DNA of 64,000 nucleotides, taken from positions 59,752,507 through 59,816,506 of the forward strand of contig OZ024826.1 of assembly GCA_964016985.1 (NCBI GenBank), written 5' to 3'. Positions 43,230-54,083 of the stretch are shown one piece after another; position 1 is the stretch's first letter; every line of letters begins with the position of its first letter. The notes under the pieces were generated by a model that saw only the letters and a program-made list of their open reading frames with translations, was not told the DNA's origin and searched no databases. The DNA comes from Anodontia alba (Eukaryota > Mollusca > Bivalvia > Lucinida > Lucinidae). Made by a program: the position numbers and the translations under genes.

Positions 43230-44629
43230 TGCGTAAATGTACTACTAGGTAGTTTGGATGAGGAATCTCAACATGTTTCACTTGAATGTTCAAAATTTAT
43301 AAAATGTTCAAAGTATTGTTATGGAATATCAATAATTAAAATTGAGTGAAAAAAAATATTTTAAATGTGTATTTCTACAGTTTGCTTTAAAAAGTGCATA
43401 GGTCAGGCCAAATTACGGCTGTAAAACTAGCTGTAGGGTTAATGTTTGAAAGCAAAGCACAGAAACAGAAAAGACAATTGGTAGATAATGAGATATTATC
43501 AATCACCAATTTTTGTTTTCATTTAGAATTAAACGCCAAGCGACAAAAATCTTTCCAAAGGATGTCGAAAGCATAATAATTAATCTTTAAATACATTATA
43601 TAACATGGTTCAGTTTATTCATTCATTATTTATTTATTTATCTCGCCTTTTATAGTGTTCGTCTTGTGCCTTAATACCGTATTTACGAATTAGCCTTTAC
43701 AACCCTCCGGACAAATCTAGCAGATTTCAAATGGATGATATTTTTCTCATTTCGTCCAGAAAATAGGTTCTGACATTTCATGTCAATGGCTTTTTTTCAG
43801 GGAAGAATACAAAAAATATATAGGCAATATGTGAAAATTTACCCAGCATACTAAACGTTTAGATGATGGTAAAAATGTTTTGCAAATGACATACCAGAAA
43901 TGGCTACCTACAATCAGTAAATAAGAACTATACTGAGGGTTTATGTTTTTAGGTATTAGCAGGTCTGTCGACATTTTGATTATGTAATTAGATATTTATT
44001 TGCAGGCTCAAATAAAAGTTGACGGTTGACAGAGACTTGCTGCTTATATGATTTAGAATACAGTAAATATTATGCAATTCTGCGCATATTTGTAGCAATA
44101 AAATATTGTTTTAATATCACTGACTTTTGTGTGTTTTGCACATATAATTAAGTAGCCATGACGTCACAAAACTGGTGGTTTCAAAGCTGGCTGCTTTGTT
44201 TCGTACTTAGAATGAATAAACTGAAATGAAACCCCAATCAATTGATAATTGTATCTCATTGAATATGTTTGGTAGAAAGAATAGAATTTCAAAAGTATTG
44301 ATTTCAGTAGGAATTCGTTGCAAACAGGGGAAATGTGTGTTAAAGACACATATTCTCTGCCTCTTGGCTGGGCTGGTCCATCAAGATTGCAGGCAATATA
44401 CAGCCCTGATAGTGTGGTGACTCGCATCAAAGGCTAGTCTTATCTAAGTGACTATGAGGTGATTATTATTGTCTGAAGACTGTTTAGGTGGGGCAAGAAA
44501 GGGGGAAAATGAATATAATCTAATAAAATGTCCATTCATGTTTAACCTGAACTATATGAATATTGTAATTTGATTATAAATTTTAATGATTATTTGTTAT
44601 AAGAAATATCTAAATTCAAATATGTACTT

Positions 44630-44880
44630 TTTATACCCTGCCACACGATAGTGTCGGGGTATTATAGTTTCACGTTGGACGTCCGTGTGTCCGTCAGTCG
44701 TACGACCGTCTGTTTTTCGTTTCCGGATAACTTGAGCAAACATCAATGGATTTTTATCAAACTTGGTATGTGCACTGATATTGGAGAGATCTGGTTTGGG
44801 ATTGCTCATGGGCAAATTTCGTCGAATTTTTTCGGAGTTATCTGCCCGCGACATGATAATGGCGCGGTATTATAGTTTAA
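44630..44880. repeat. Dispersed 'cctgccacacgatagtg' repeat, copy 2
   Basis: Matches 37711-38012: gttggacgtccgtgtgtcc, caaacttggtatgtgcactg, gttatctgcccgcgacatga. The ends form an imperfect inverted pair. Confidence 0.85.
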
Positions 44881-44973
44881 CTTTCCTTTGGCTTTTATTA
44901 TTCTTCTTGAATTATAAAGTGAATAAATGAATTCTTAGTTTTCAGAGTTGTCCCACCCCCCAAACAACAACAA

Positions 44974-45010
<37 letters not shown>

Positions 45011-45605
45011 ACATATATTTTATCCATTTTTGTTTACTTTAATTTATGTAGTAGGCAAAAGATGAACACTTCAAAAGATCAAAATTTTATCAGAGTTGTC
45101 ATAAAACAAAACATTTTGAGCTTAGATTGAAGCTATGACATGTTTTGTTTTCTAAATCTGTGTCAGCCATTAATGGTTGAACAACAGAAAAACATTGTTT
45201 TATTTACACGTTTTAGTGAAGTTTCATGTTTCAAAATGCATAATGTTTTAAATAAGTACAGTTTCACAGGATAATGAATACTAGTTTATTTCTTGCACAG
45301 TTATGCTGGATTGTGTGTAATCGTGTATTAAATGTTTAATTCCTGATTAAAATAAATAAATAAATAAATAAATAAATAAACTCTTATCTAAGTGATGTTA
45401 AATAAATACACTTCTTAAACTTTTTAATCTTCCAGTTCTGTACTTTATCAAAATGGTTTCAAATGGATAAATGAATACAAACTTTCATACTTCTAGCCAT
45501 TTATCTGTTTGAAAGCCATAAGTCACCAGAGATGTATGATCTGTTATCTGCATATTTCACAAATAGGGTCATTAGGGTAATACGCAATGGAATAAGTGTC
45601 TTTAA

Positions 45606-46985
45606 ATGAATAAAACTGCAGTCAGAGCAGTCATAAAGTACATCTGTAAGAAGGGTATGTCGCCGAAGGTAATTCATGACAACTTCATGAAAACCCTTTG
45701 AGATCAGTCTCCTTTTTATAGCACGGTGAGTAAATGGGCTGCTGAATTTTGGAGAGGGAAGGAGAACGTGGATTATTATAAACGGTCTGGGCAACCTGAA
45801 GAGACTGATACCGACAAAAGCGTTAAATATAGATTAGTATACGGCAACTTTCATATCATACCCCATATCAACCCGAGACACCCATATCAGCCCGAGGACG
45901 ACGGTCCTCGGGCTGATATGGGTGTCTCGGGTTGACATGGGGATAATATTCGGCCCTCGTGCTGATATGGGTTTCTCGGATTAATATGGGGTATGATATG
46001 AAAATTGCCATATCGTAATCCTGCTAGACCGCCAAGTGGTCCGAATAGGCTGCTGAGTGCTCCGATGTGCTTGACCGCCGAATGCTGAGATATGATTTTT
46101 TTTTCGCCCGGACAAAAAAAAACCGTATCACTCGCGTGACCCATTATCACACCTTCTGCGCTCCACAAGAGTGATATGTGCTTGAAAGCCATGTTAGTAT
46201 CACATATGCAAAATAACCATAATTTCTAGTAAATGTATAAGCTTATGCAAAGTCTGAATATAAGTGGAAAGAGAAGTTTGCTTGGTATCGCTAGACAAAA
46301 CGACATTTTTTGGAGCAGTTCTGTTTATCTTGAACGATATCTTAGAGATGCCAAAGGTCTCAGCTAGATGTCCCCAGAATGTTGACCAAATAACAGAAGA
46401 AGAATAGGCTTGATATTTCTAAGTATTCTCTGAATGAAAATGTCCCTGAGGAATTTATATGTCGAGTTGTGATCAAAATGAGACTTGGGTCACTTTGATC
46501 CTGAGGCCAAAAAGCAGAGTATGCAATGGAAGCATCCTGGCTCAACCCCTTCAAAGAAATTTAAGAGTTTCTTCAGAAGGGAAGGTGATGACTTTATGGA
46601 TAGTCAAGGCATTATCATGATGGATTAGATTAAGGTCGCACGGTAAATGTTTCATATTATGCAGAAGTTTCTGGAAATTAAGAAAAAAGAAGAGGAAAGT
46701 TGAGCTGTACGGCTCTTGCAAGCTAATGCACCAGCCCATGGCTGCTGCGACTAAATGCAGCTTCGAAGTCTTTCCATATACCCCGTATACTCCAGGTTGA
46801 GCCCCTTCTGTCTGTTTCCAAATTTGATAATTAATCTTCGTGGTGAAAATTTTAGAAGGAACGAAAGCATCATTCATGCTGCTAATGAGTACTTGGGAGC
46901 TCAGGAAGAGGGCTTCTATTTTGAAGGGATACGCAAAGGCTGGAGAAAGTGCATGGTGGTCATAAAACACGCTTTAGGAAGTACA
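45606..46985 (+). pseudogene. Mariner transposase pseudogene with internal insertion
   Basis: ATG 45606 opens NKTAVRAVIKYICKKGMSPK and IHDNFMKTL, then an in-frame TGA, then DQSPFYSTVSKWAAEFWRG: the helix-turn-helix half of a mariner transposase. Coding similarity stops at about 45835 and resumes near 46310 (LFILNDILEMPKVSA). It continues through a frameshifted catalytic core (MLT at 46381; remnants of the GDETW region) to GWRKCMVVI near 46940. Multiple stops and frameshifts and a degraded HDNA motif show it is dead. The roughly 460 bp between the halves is a palindromic element plus unrelated sequence. Inverted terminal repeats were not found. Confidence 0.8.
45836..46020. mobile_element. Palindromic MITE inside the mariner pseudogene
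   Basis: Left end tacggcaactttcatatcat, right end atgatatgaaaattgccata. The centre is a strong hairpin of about 40-bp arms around gaggacgacggtcctc, with repeated 'cccatatcagcccgag' blocks. The rest of the interruption (46021-46300) has no assignment. Confidence 0.8.
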
Positions 46986-47893
46986 AGATCGTTAGATTCA
47001 TTGGGTGATCTTTCCTTAGTTTTGGACTAATATTACAATATTTGTACTATAACTGTTGTAATCAACATACTAAGTGCCACAGTTCAAAATATGCAATAAT
47101 ATTAGGGATGCAATATTATTGCCCATTACTATTCTGGACACTTAACCAAAAAATATAGTCTAAAATATCACTAAAACTAGAGATTCATAGTTAATGGCAT
47201 TTTCTATTCTCAACACAATACAAAAAAGCACAACCTAAGATATGTCAGTGGTATTGTAAATGTACGACCTAGTTCTCATCATTACTCTTTGGAAAACTTT
47301 AACAAAAATAACGTCTAAATAGATTAGTAATATATATATATATATGTATGTCTAAGAACATAGCTCTAGATTTGAAGTATTGGGACATCATTTTTCAGAG
47401 TTCTCCACGAAAACATATGTCGTTGGTTCTAATTAGAAACGTCTCGAGAAAAAATAAAAACATGTAACCTTTTGTTGAAAAGTGCTTAACAAGTGCTATG
47501 CAAAGATATATCACCAATCTATGTAATGGTAGCTAGCGCCCTTTACAGATATCAGCCACTAAGCAAGGTCCGTGAATCCAAAAATGTAGCTTGTGCCCAA
47601 TCATGTTTTGAACAGTTAACCAATACTTGTCAATACTGCAAGAAGCTATGGCTATTGATCATAATTATTATACTGTACAAGTCGGACAGATCAAGATATA
47701 ATTATACTAGAAATTGTAGCTAGTACCTTTATGTATTCTTCTGAATACTGTCCAAAGATATGTCAGTAAAACAATGAAATATATACAGTGCTCATTTTGT
47801 TTTCTAAACACTATACTGTGCCACTGTCAATAGAAAAAGAAACTATTGCTGTACCAAAGACTATTCCATATACCATAGTGAGATCTAGATTTG
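46986..47893. other. Gene-free interval
   Basis: AT-rich sequence with a short TA run (47330-47345). No coding or repeat structure is recognised. It includes the 3' side of the CD225-like gene; no AATAAA was seen on the minus strand. Confidence 0.45.
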
Positions 47894-48064
47894 TCAATAA
47901 TAATATGAAGAAGTGCTCATGACTATTCCAAATACTACAGCGAGAACAATAACGAATAGTATTATAACGATCGCACAGAGTGTACTGATTTTAAGAAACA
48001 AGAAAGCCTTCTCCTGACATAGATCACCATTTTCCATATTTCCAGCTGTATATTCCTCTTGAGC
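47894..48064 (-). CDS. CD225/dispanin-like membrane protein, last exon
   Basis: The acceptor tcttgtttcag is followed by 56 codons in phase 0 and TGA at 47896-47894. The translation starts AQEEYTAGNMENGDLCQEKA and then forms one long hydrophobic helix (FLFLKISTLCAIVIILFVIV and LAVVFGIVM) with a tail STSSYYY. Joined to 52873-53028, it gives the order typical of the CD225 domain: a first hydrophobic segment with CFWTTGIVALYYA, a short polar cytoplasmic loop of the type 'xxxYxxGDxxxAxxxSxKA', then a C-terminal transmembrane helix. Such proteins (IFITM, PRRT, TMEM91/SynDIG types) act on membranes, in vesicle fusion or trafficking. Which subgroup this belongs to cannot be told. Confidence 0.75.
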   Translation of the reverse strand, partial: AQEEYTAGNMENGDLCQEKAFLFLKISTLCAIVIILFVIVLAVVFGIVMSTSSYYY

Positions 48065-48240
48065 CTGAAACAAGATTTGAAAAAGGAGACATGTGTTTTC
48101 TTATAAAACTGCATATCATAGGTTAGATGTTTTGCGCATTTATATATCCGCATGTAGAGATATAAAAAGCCAATGACATTATTTGAATACATTTTTATAA
48201 AATGTTTTAAAATCTATTTGTAAATGCCGATATAACTTAG

Positions 48241-48357
48241 AAAAAAAAAACAGCAAAAAAAAACAACAACAAAAAAAAAAAAAAAAACAAAAAAAAACAA
48301 AAAAAAAAAAAAAAAAAAAAAAACAATACAAAAAAAAAAACCAAAAAAAAAAACAAC
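48241..48357. repeat. A-rich tract
   Basis: A runs with scattered C, over 100 bp. Confidence 0.95.
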
Positions 48358-48472
48358 AACTTATTTTCCTTTTCCTACATGATGTTAAAAATGACATGCA
48401 TAGTGATCCTCTACCTCATCTGTAAAACATTCCAGTGATCACATAAAATTAAAATAACACAAACTACGATGA

Positions 48473-48700
48473 AACAGAGTAAATAGCTCAATTGCGATCT
48501 GAAGCCAGAACACAAGAAAATCACAAACAGGACCACGATGGGCCCAACCACAGACACTGATAATCAAGCGCCAACCATCTGAAACAGACTGAGGAAGGAG
48601 CCATTATTCTGTCTGAGACCGACCCATCGTTGTGCAATTAAAGAGGGCAGCAAAGTTATCAGCCATAATTAGGTTAATAACCATGCATGCAGTTTGTTGT
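48473..48700. repeat. Dispersed repeat, copy 2 (pair with 20895-21095)
   Basis: Same block order as the 20.9-kb copy, ending taataaccatgcatgcagtt. This copy has no long TA tract after it. Confidence 0.75.
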
Positions 48701-49079
48701 AACCTATTTTTATAGCAAATTTTTATACTGTTCCTAAAACCAGCTTGCAAAGAATCTTTCTGAGTTTAAAGACTAAGTCGCCATAAATTGAGGTGTGAAC
48801 AGAGCTTCATGCAGAGGTGTTTTCAAACCAATGTTATATTTGAAAATTAATTCACACTGACAGAGATAAAACTTTGGAACAGTCTTACGTGCATGTTGTT
48901 TATGATACTGATACCCTTGTTTAAAGACATAGGTAAAGTGTGGCCAAAATGGTACAACGCACTAATGATTTTATTGCTCTTACTTAGGAGCTATGCAAGG
49001 TATATCGAAGACATGTCCTAAAATGATGATTATGAATTACCAGCAGGGGGTAGTAAAGAGACCTTCCGTAGGAAATCAA

Positions 49080-49760
49080 TATTTTTCAGGGGATAACAGA
49101 TAGTTTGGAAAATTAACCTATTTTGACAGCAGATTATATTAATTTGTTTCCTTCATTCTTAGAATATTTATTTGATTTTACTAGTTTTTCTTTTTAATTT
49201 ATTTAAGAGGAAGGAATAACGCGTAGTTCGGAATAGTGATTAATTTTGAGGGTACATTGGAATGTGTTTTGTTTTTACTATTTATAAATTCATTTCTTTT
49301 ATTGTTTATAATATAACTTTGTTTTTATTTATGTATTTAAGTGGCCTTCTGAAAGGTTATAAATATTTGGTGGGATAACAAATATTTTGAAACAACAGAT
49401 ACTTTTTTATTTTTAGATTTGTTTCTTTCAATATTAAAATATTTTTTTATTTATTTGTTTGTTTTCATTTATTTACATTTATGTATATAAGTGGGCTTCT
49501 AAAGGGTTGTAAATATTTTTATGGGATACCAAATAGTTGGAAAAAAATCTATTTGGAGGGTAGATTGGAATAGTTTATTTTATATATTAATTTGTTTCTT
49601 CTTTCTTTAAAGTATTTTTTTGTTATTTATTTGTTTTGCTCAATAATTAAATATTATTTACTTGTTTATTTGTTTCTATGTGATTATTTTTTGTCTATTT
49701 ATTTATTATTTTGTTGTCTATTTATCCATTATTTATATCTATTATATTAATTATGTATTT
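49080..49760. repeat. Degenerate tandem array, period about 140-150 bp
   Basis: Repeated blocks of ggataacaaatagttt-ggaa, attttgagggtagattgg and aatttgtttctttcat, at about 49090, 49217, 49372 and 49527. Very AT-rich. Confidence 0.65.
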
Positions 49761-50193
49761 ATTCATTCATTCATAGTTCAAGAATTTCTATGGACCCATG
49801 ACACAGCAGTTCAAACAACTTACATGCGTGCCCAGCGAAGACTAAGATCAGCCTGTTCAGGTTGGTTAGGCTGATCTGAGTCTTCAATCGGCGCACATGC
49901 TATTTTGTATAAATTGCTATGCTGCAGCTTTTATGCTATTGATAAGTGCAAATTAATCTCTCAATAAACGGAAGTGTACATAAATTGAGTTTGGTTTTAT
50001 TCCGGAATGGATTATAAAATTATAAGGCAAATGATCAATATTTTAATTACAATAAATAATTATTATTAAAATTCTAAAATGTCCACTGGACAGTTCATGT
50101 TTTGGGTTTAACAGTGAACAGTAGTAATGCATAGTCCATCCTACAAAATTAAAAAAAGGGCGCCTAGTGAAGACTCGATCTGTCTACACAACT

Positions 50194-50410
50194 ATTACGA
50201 ATACACATCTATTCAAATGCAAACTTTCACCTCCAAAAACTGAAAATTTTCAGATAAAAAACTCATATTTTCTTTTATGTTCCTGTTCAAAACAGACTTT
50301 GTAGGTACTCTTTAGAACCGCTTCGGCGAGGCGGTTCTAACAAATACCTACATCCTATGTTTTTGAGCATAAGAAAAATAATGTATACCCCTGTAAACCC
50401 CAGGTGTGAC
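50194..50410. mobile_element. Hairpin MITE, ATCACGAAAACACGC family, copy 7 (right end lost)
   Basis: Left end attacgaatacacatctattc, central hairpin tactctttagaaccgc / gcggttctaacaaata, and the internal gtatacccctgtaaaccccag. The right terminal arm is missing. Confidence 0.75.
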
Positions 50411-51614
50411 TCTCCACACAGCCCAGTGGTAAGTTTGTAGGCCAACTGCTGTGTGCGGGCTCATATGATATTACCTATTATTTTTACAGATAAATAAGTC
50501 ATGCTAAATTTCCCCTATTGAGCCTCTACCTCTGTCTTCCATTGACAGTATATCATGTTTGTTTGTTTTTTCCTGCACCCGAACCTTATCAGCAAAAGAG
50601 ATTAACTCTTGTCCTGCTGACCCGGACCTACACTGCCTTTGCAAACAGTTTAGATCCAGATCAAACTGACCTGGATCTGCACTGTTTGCCATTAAGAATG
50701 TGAATTTATAGCAACAATCTGGATCAAGTAATCCGATTGCCTGAAATTTAGAAGTAGGCGTGACATTTCACTTTATTCAGCAGGACAAGGGTTAATGACC
50801 TAGCCTCCTCTTAGTTTTATGTCTTCGAGGCGTTCAGCAAATAAATTTTCATTTCGAAAAAAATCACTGACTTGACTAGACATTCTAGCAAAACGAATTA
50901 ACTAAGAAATACATATAGCATATATATAGCACGTGGGATATCGCTATCCAAAAATTGTAAAATTTACAATATCAAAACCGAAATCGTCCGGTTTGTCATA
51001 ACTTTAAGTAGTGATTAAATCATTAGATATTGATAAATTTAAATCGAGAAACAGTGCATTGGTAGCAAAGGTACTAGTTTTATTTGACGAAATCTTTGGG
51101 ATAAATTGTCTCGACTTTTTGATCATAATATTCATTATCGATATTTAGTTAGTCATCCAAATATCAAGAATACCAAGCCACACAACACAGAAAAGCAAAG
51201 CAACCTGCTCTCTCTCTTTAACAACGAGGTGGTTACAATGCTAAAGCGGATCAACTATCTACAACAAGTCATTTAATAGGATAAAACACGAAAAAAGCCT
51301 CGCAAAGGTAGCCGCAAGGCCACACAAAGAACAAACAACACCAGAACTGTCGCATTAGAACGGTCTATAGTAACAAGAGCTCAGAAAATGCATGCTCGCC
51401 TGCACTTTGGGAGATACTGGAATGTCAGGGTGCTCTTTAGGACCAGTCTGATCTGGGTATGCACTGTCTGCTTAGGCCTATTTGTCGCAGTATTTAGAAT
51501 CATTACGGTAAGAGGAAATATTACGACATTTTTGCTCTTAATAGGATTTGTTGTGCTATGATTTGGTCATTTGTTGTCATGGTTTTGACATAATAAGGGA
51601 TCAGATATAAAATT

Positions 51615-52290
51615 TCTGTGACCTTGACCTTGAGGTGCCATGGGTAGAGGTAATGACAATTAAAATTTTGGGCCTGTATCTATTATCATTCAATTATGAA
51701 CCAAATCTATCACATGGTTTGGAAAATATGAGCTCTTAAGATATTTTAATATAAAAGTTCTTAACTTTGACCTTGAAGCCATAGGTACAGACAGTGGGTA
51801 TTGCTGAATAAAACTTTAGACGTGTATCTATCATCATACCAACTATGAACAAAATCCAACGTATGGTTTGGGAAATATGAACCCTTAAAAAAACTTTAAT
51901 ATAAAATTTTAAGTCTGTGACCTTGACCTTGAGGTCATGGGCATAGGCAGGGTATTGCTGAATAAAACCTTGGAGCTGTTTCTATCATCATACAAAATAT
52001 GAACAAAATCCATCGTATAGTTTGAAAAATATGAGCTCTTAAAAAAAACTTTAACATTAAAAATGTCTAAGTCCATGACCTTGACCTTACTGGTACTGAA
52101 CTTGGGTAATGCTGAATGCAATTTTGGAACTATATCTATTATCATACCAAATATGAACCAAATATATCAAATGGTCTAGAAAATATAAGCTCTTTAAAAA
52201 CTTTAACGTAAATGTCCGATGTCGACACCGATGCCGGGGACAGTGCAATAGTTCTTCCTGGACTTCGTCCAGGCGAAGTAAAAACTATCA
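51615..52290. repeat. Tandem array (period about 145-165 bp) with terminal hairpin
   Basis: Units start at tgaccttgacctt near 51620, 51765, 51915 and 52077. Each runs through a 'tatctatcatcatac-aatatgaac-aaatc' block and 'tatgagctctta-aaaaaactttaa'. The right end reads cgacaccgatgccgggga, then a hairpin ttcctggacttcgtccagg, then cgaagtaaaaact. It is organised like the array at 36662-39436 and is probably another non-autonomous Helitron/Helentron-type element (inference). Confidence 0.7.
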
Positions 52291-52872
52291 CGGTGGGCGG
52301 GGGTTAAATCCCTTTTAGAGGTACCAAATCTTCACCCTAAATTCACAATTTTTACGATATTTCTACTGAAAAATAAGGACGTGAGTACACATTAGTACTG
52401 CCTCTCAGAGGCATTTCTTATGAGTACAAACAACTTATCTTTTATGCGGATAAATCGAAAAAGAAACGTATTTTAGTTTAAAAATGGCTTATCTGGACTT
52501 ATAGCAAAGAATCGTTCATTTTACATTAGACGAGTTAACGTAATATAGAGTATAGGTTAAATACTGCGTGTTGCTAGAAATAAAGTCACTAGTGTATTGT
52601 TTATGATTATGTGCATCCTTTCTTGAGATAGACACTTTTCAACATCAGAAAGATTTTTCTTATCCACAACAAATAACGGATTTCATATAAGCGTCTCATA
52701 TAGACACATGGTTGGGTTTATGTAAATTCTTAAGAGTGTTAACAATGCTAAATACAACGACAAACTTTTTCTACAAAAGAAACTTGTACAATATGGATTT
52801 TATATAACGTTTTCAATAGATTAAGGGCGATTATGTTGTATACCTGTTTAGCTAGATAAAATGCCAACTTAC

Positions 52873-53028
52873 CCTCTTAGCATAGTACAGGGCCACGATA
52901 CCTGTCGTCCAGAAACAAAACACACAAACATATCTCGTGACACAAGTCAAATCACGACGATCCACGTCACTGACCGCTTGTGAATCCGCAATACATGTAT
53001 TGTCAACATTCGTTCTTGGAGGCACGTC
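52873..53028 (-). CDS. CD225/dispanin-like membrane protein, internal exon
   Basis: The acceptor ttgttttttcag and donor AGG|GTAAGT bound exactly 52 codons, phase 0 on both sides. The exon begins DVPPRTNVDNTC. Residues about 31-51 (TRYVCVFCFWTTGIVALYYA) match the first half of the CD225 domain, whose signature in animals is a cysteine-rich hydrophobic segment ending F-W-P-T-G-I-x-A-x-x-Y-S. Here the Pro is Thr, and the cysteines could be palmitoylated as in IFITM proteins. The next exon at 47894-48064 continues in the right frame with the loop and second helix. The N-terminal exon(s) with the start codon must lie upstream (above 53028) and were not found. Confidence 0.78.
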
Positions 53029-53373
53029 CTGAAAAAACAACAACAGAAGTTTAGGCATATCACTTTGTCGAACCGTCACCCAATCTTAACTCTTTCGCAC
53101 ACCAAACAGGTACTTTTGCAAACAGGGTAGATCAGGCTCTACACTGCTTGCCATTTACTTTTTTTGATTTTTGACTGATACCCCTGTTTTCAACAATACA
53201 CATATTTTTCATAAATTCAAGGGTTAAAGGGTTAAGTGTATTAATTTTACCACAGTACATCAATGATTGTTTTCAGATTTTAGGAGCATTCGTGCAGCAT
53301 ATTGCGTGCTTTTCATGCCTTTGTAACGGAATAGGTATCAACATCATTTCTAAAGCCTTTCTGTGGAAGCCGT

Positions 53374-53822
53374 CTTTTATGGCGACGTTGGTAGATTGGC
53401 GTTTTCACGCAGTTAGGCAACGTACATCGCGGTTAGTACCTGGATAGGAGACCGCGACGCTTGACTTCGTGAAAGACCCAACATACACTGCATTTGGTGT
53501 TGCTGTGGGATGAGAGATGACACCACCACCATCATCTCCGGATCCCGGTAGCAAGGCTAGATGTCTTTGGAAATACTGCCTAGGCTCCTACCTCAAGTCT
53601 GCAGGGATGGCCGTGTTGGTGACCGGGGCGAACGCAAGAGAGAGGGGTAGAAATGAAATAATAGGTATAGATCACTTCTAAAGACTCTCTGTGTAAAATA
53701 AACGTCAAAACGATTGCCTTTTGAAACAAAAGATCACATTACAGATTAGGAAATGGGAGTCTCGGTTTTATTGAGACTTTTCATAAGCAGTAATGGAGTT
53801 TGCTTTTATGGCGACGTTGGTA
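53374..53822. repeat. Composite insertion flanked by 20-bp direct repeats
   Basis: cttttatggcgacgttggta occurs at 53374-53393 and 53803-53822. Between them lie a 5S-rRNA-like segment and the reverse of the repeat at 3661-3790 (ttgcttttgaaacaaaagat... ttattgagacttttcataag). A second, weaker duplication flanks the 5S-like part (aataggtat...ttctaaag at about 53330 and 53660). Confidence 0.7.
53411..53454 (+). pseudogene. 5S rRNA-like fragment
   Basis: agttaggcaacgt...cggttagtacctggatagga followed by gaccgc matches the internal-promoter region of animal 5S rRNA (GTTAAGCAACGT, GGTTAGTACTTGGATGGG, GACCGC). The 5' and 3' ends of 5S are absent. It is either a 5S pseudogene or the head of a 5S-derived SINE. 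Confidence 0.65.
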
Positions 53823-54003
53823 AAGAGTCGGAAAGCAGAAGTGAACGGTAATTGCGACTGTACGTCACTTGCGATGTTGTACAGTGGACTTGCTCTTTAA
53901 AATAATCACGTGATATGACAAATATGTAAAAAAACAGAAGGCATGAGAGTGAACGTGGAGACTTTTCCTTTTGTTCACGTATGTTGCCTATATATATATA
54001 TGC

Positions 54004-54008
<5 letters not shown>

Positions 54009-54079
<71 letters not shown>
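54009..54079. repeat. (TA)n microsatellite
   Basis: About 71 bp of TA. Confidence 0.95.

Positions 54080-54083
<4 letters not shown>

Larger units (their letters stand above)
41432..45605. other. Gene-free interval
   Basis: Holds a palindromic element (42049-42203), a SINE (42924-43229), a second copy of the 'cccgccacacgatag' repeat (44630-44880), poly-A (44973-45007) and an AAAT run (45349-45380). No coding exon is recognised. Confidence 0.55.
48065..52872 (-). other. 4.8-kb intron of the CD225-like gene
   Basis: Between donor GTAAGT (52872 downward) and acceptor TTTCAG (48067-48065 side). Contains an A-rich tract, the second copy of the 20895-21095 repeat, a degenerate tandem array (49080-49760), a hairpin MITE and a second hairpin-ended tandem array (51615-52290). 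No further exon was found inside. Confidence 0.65.
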
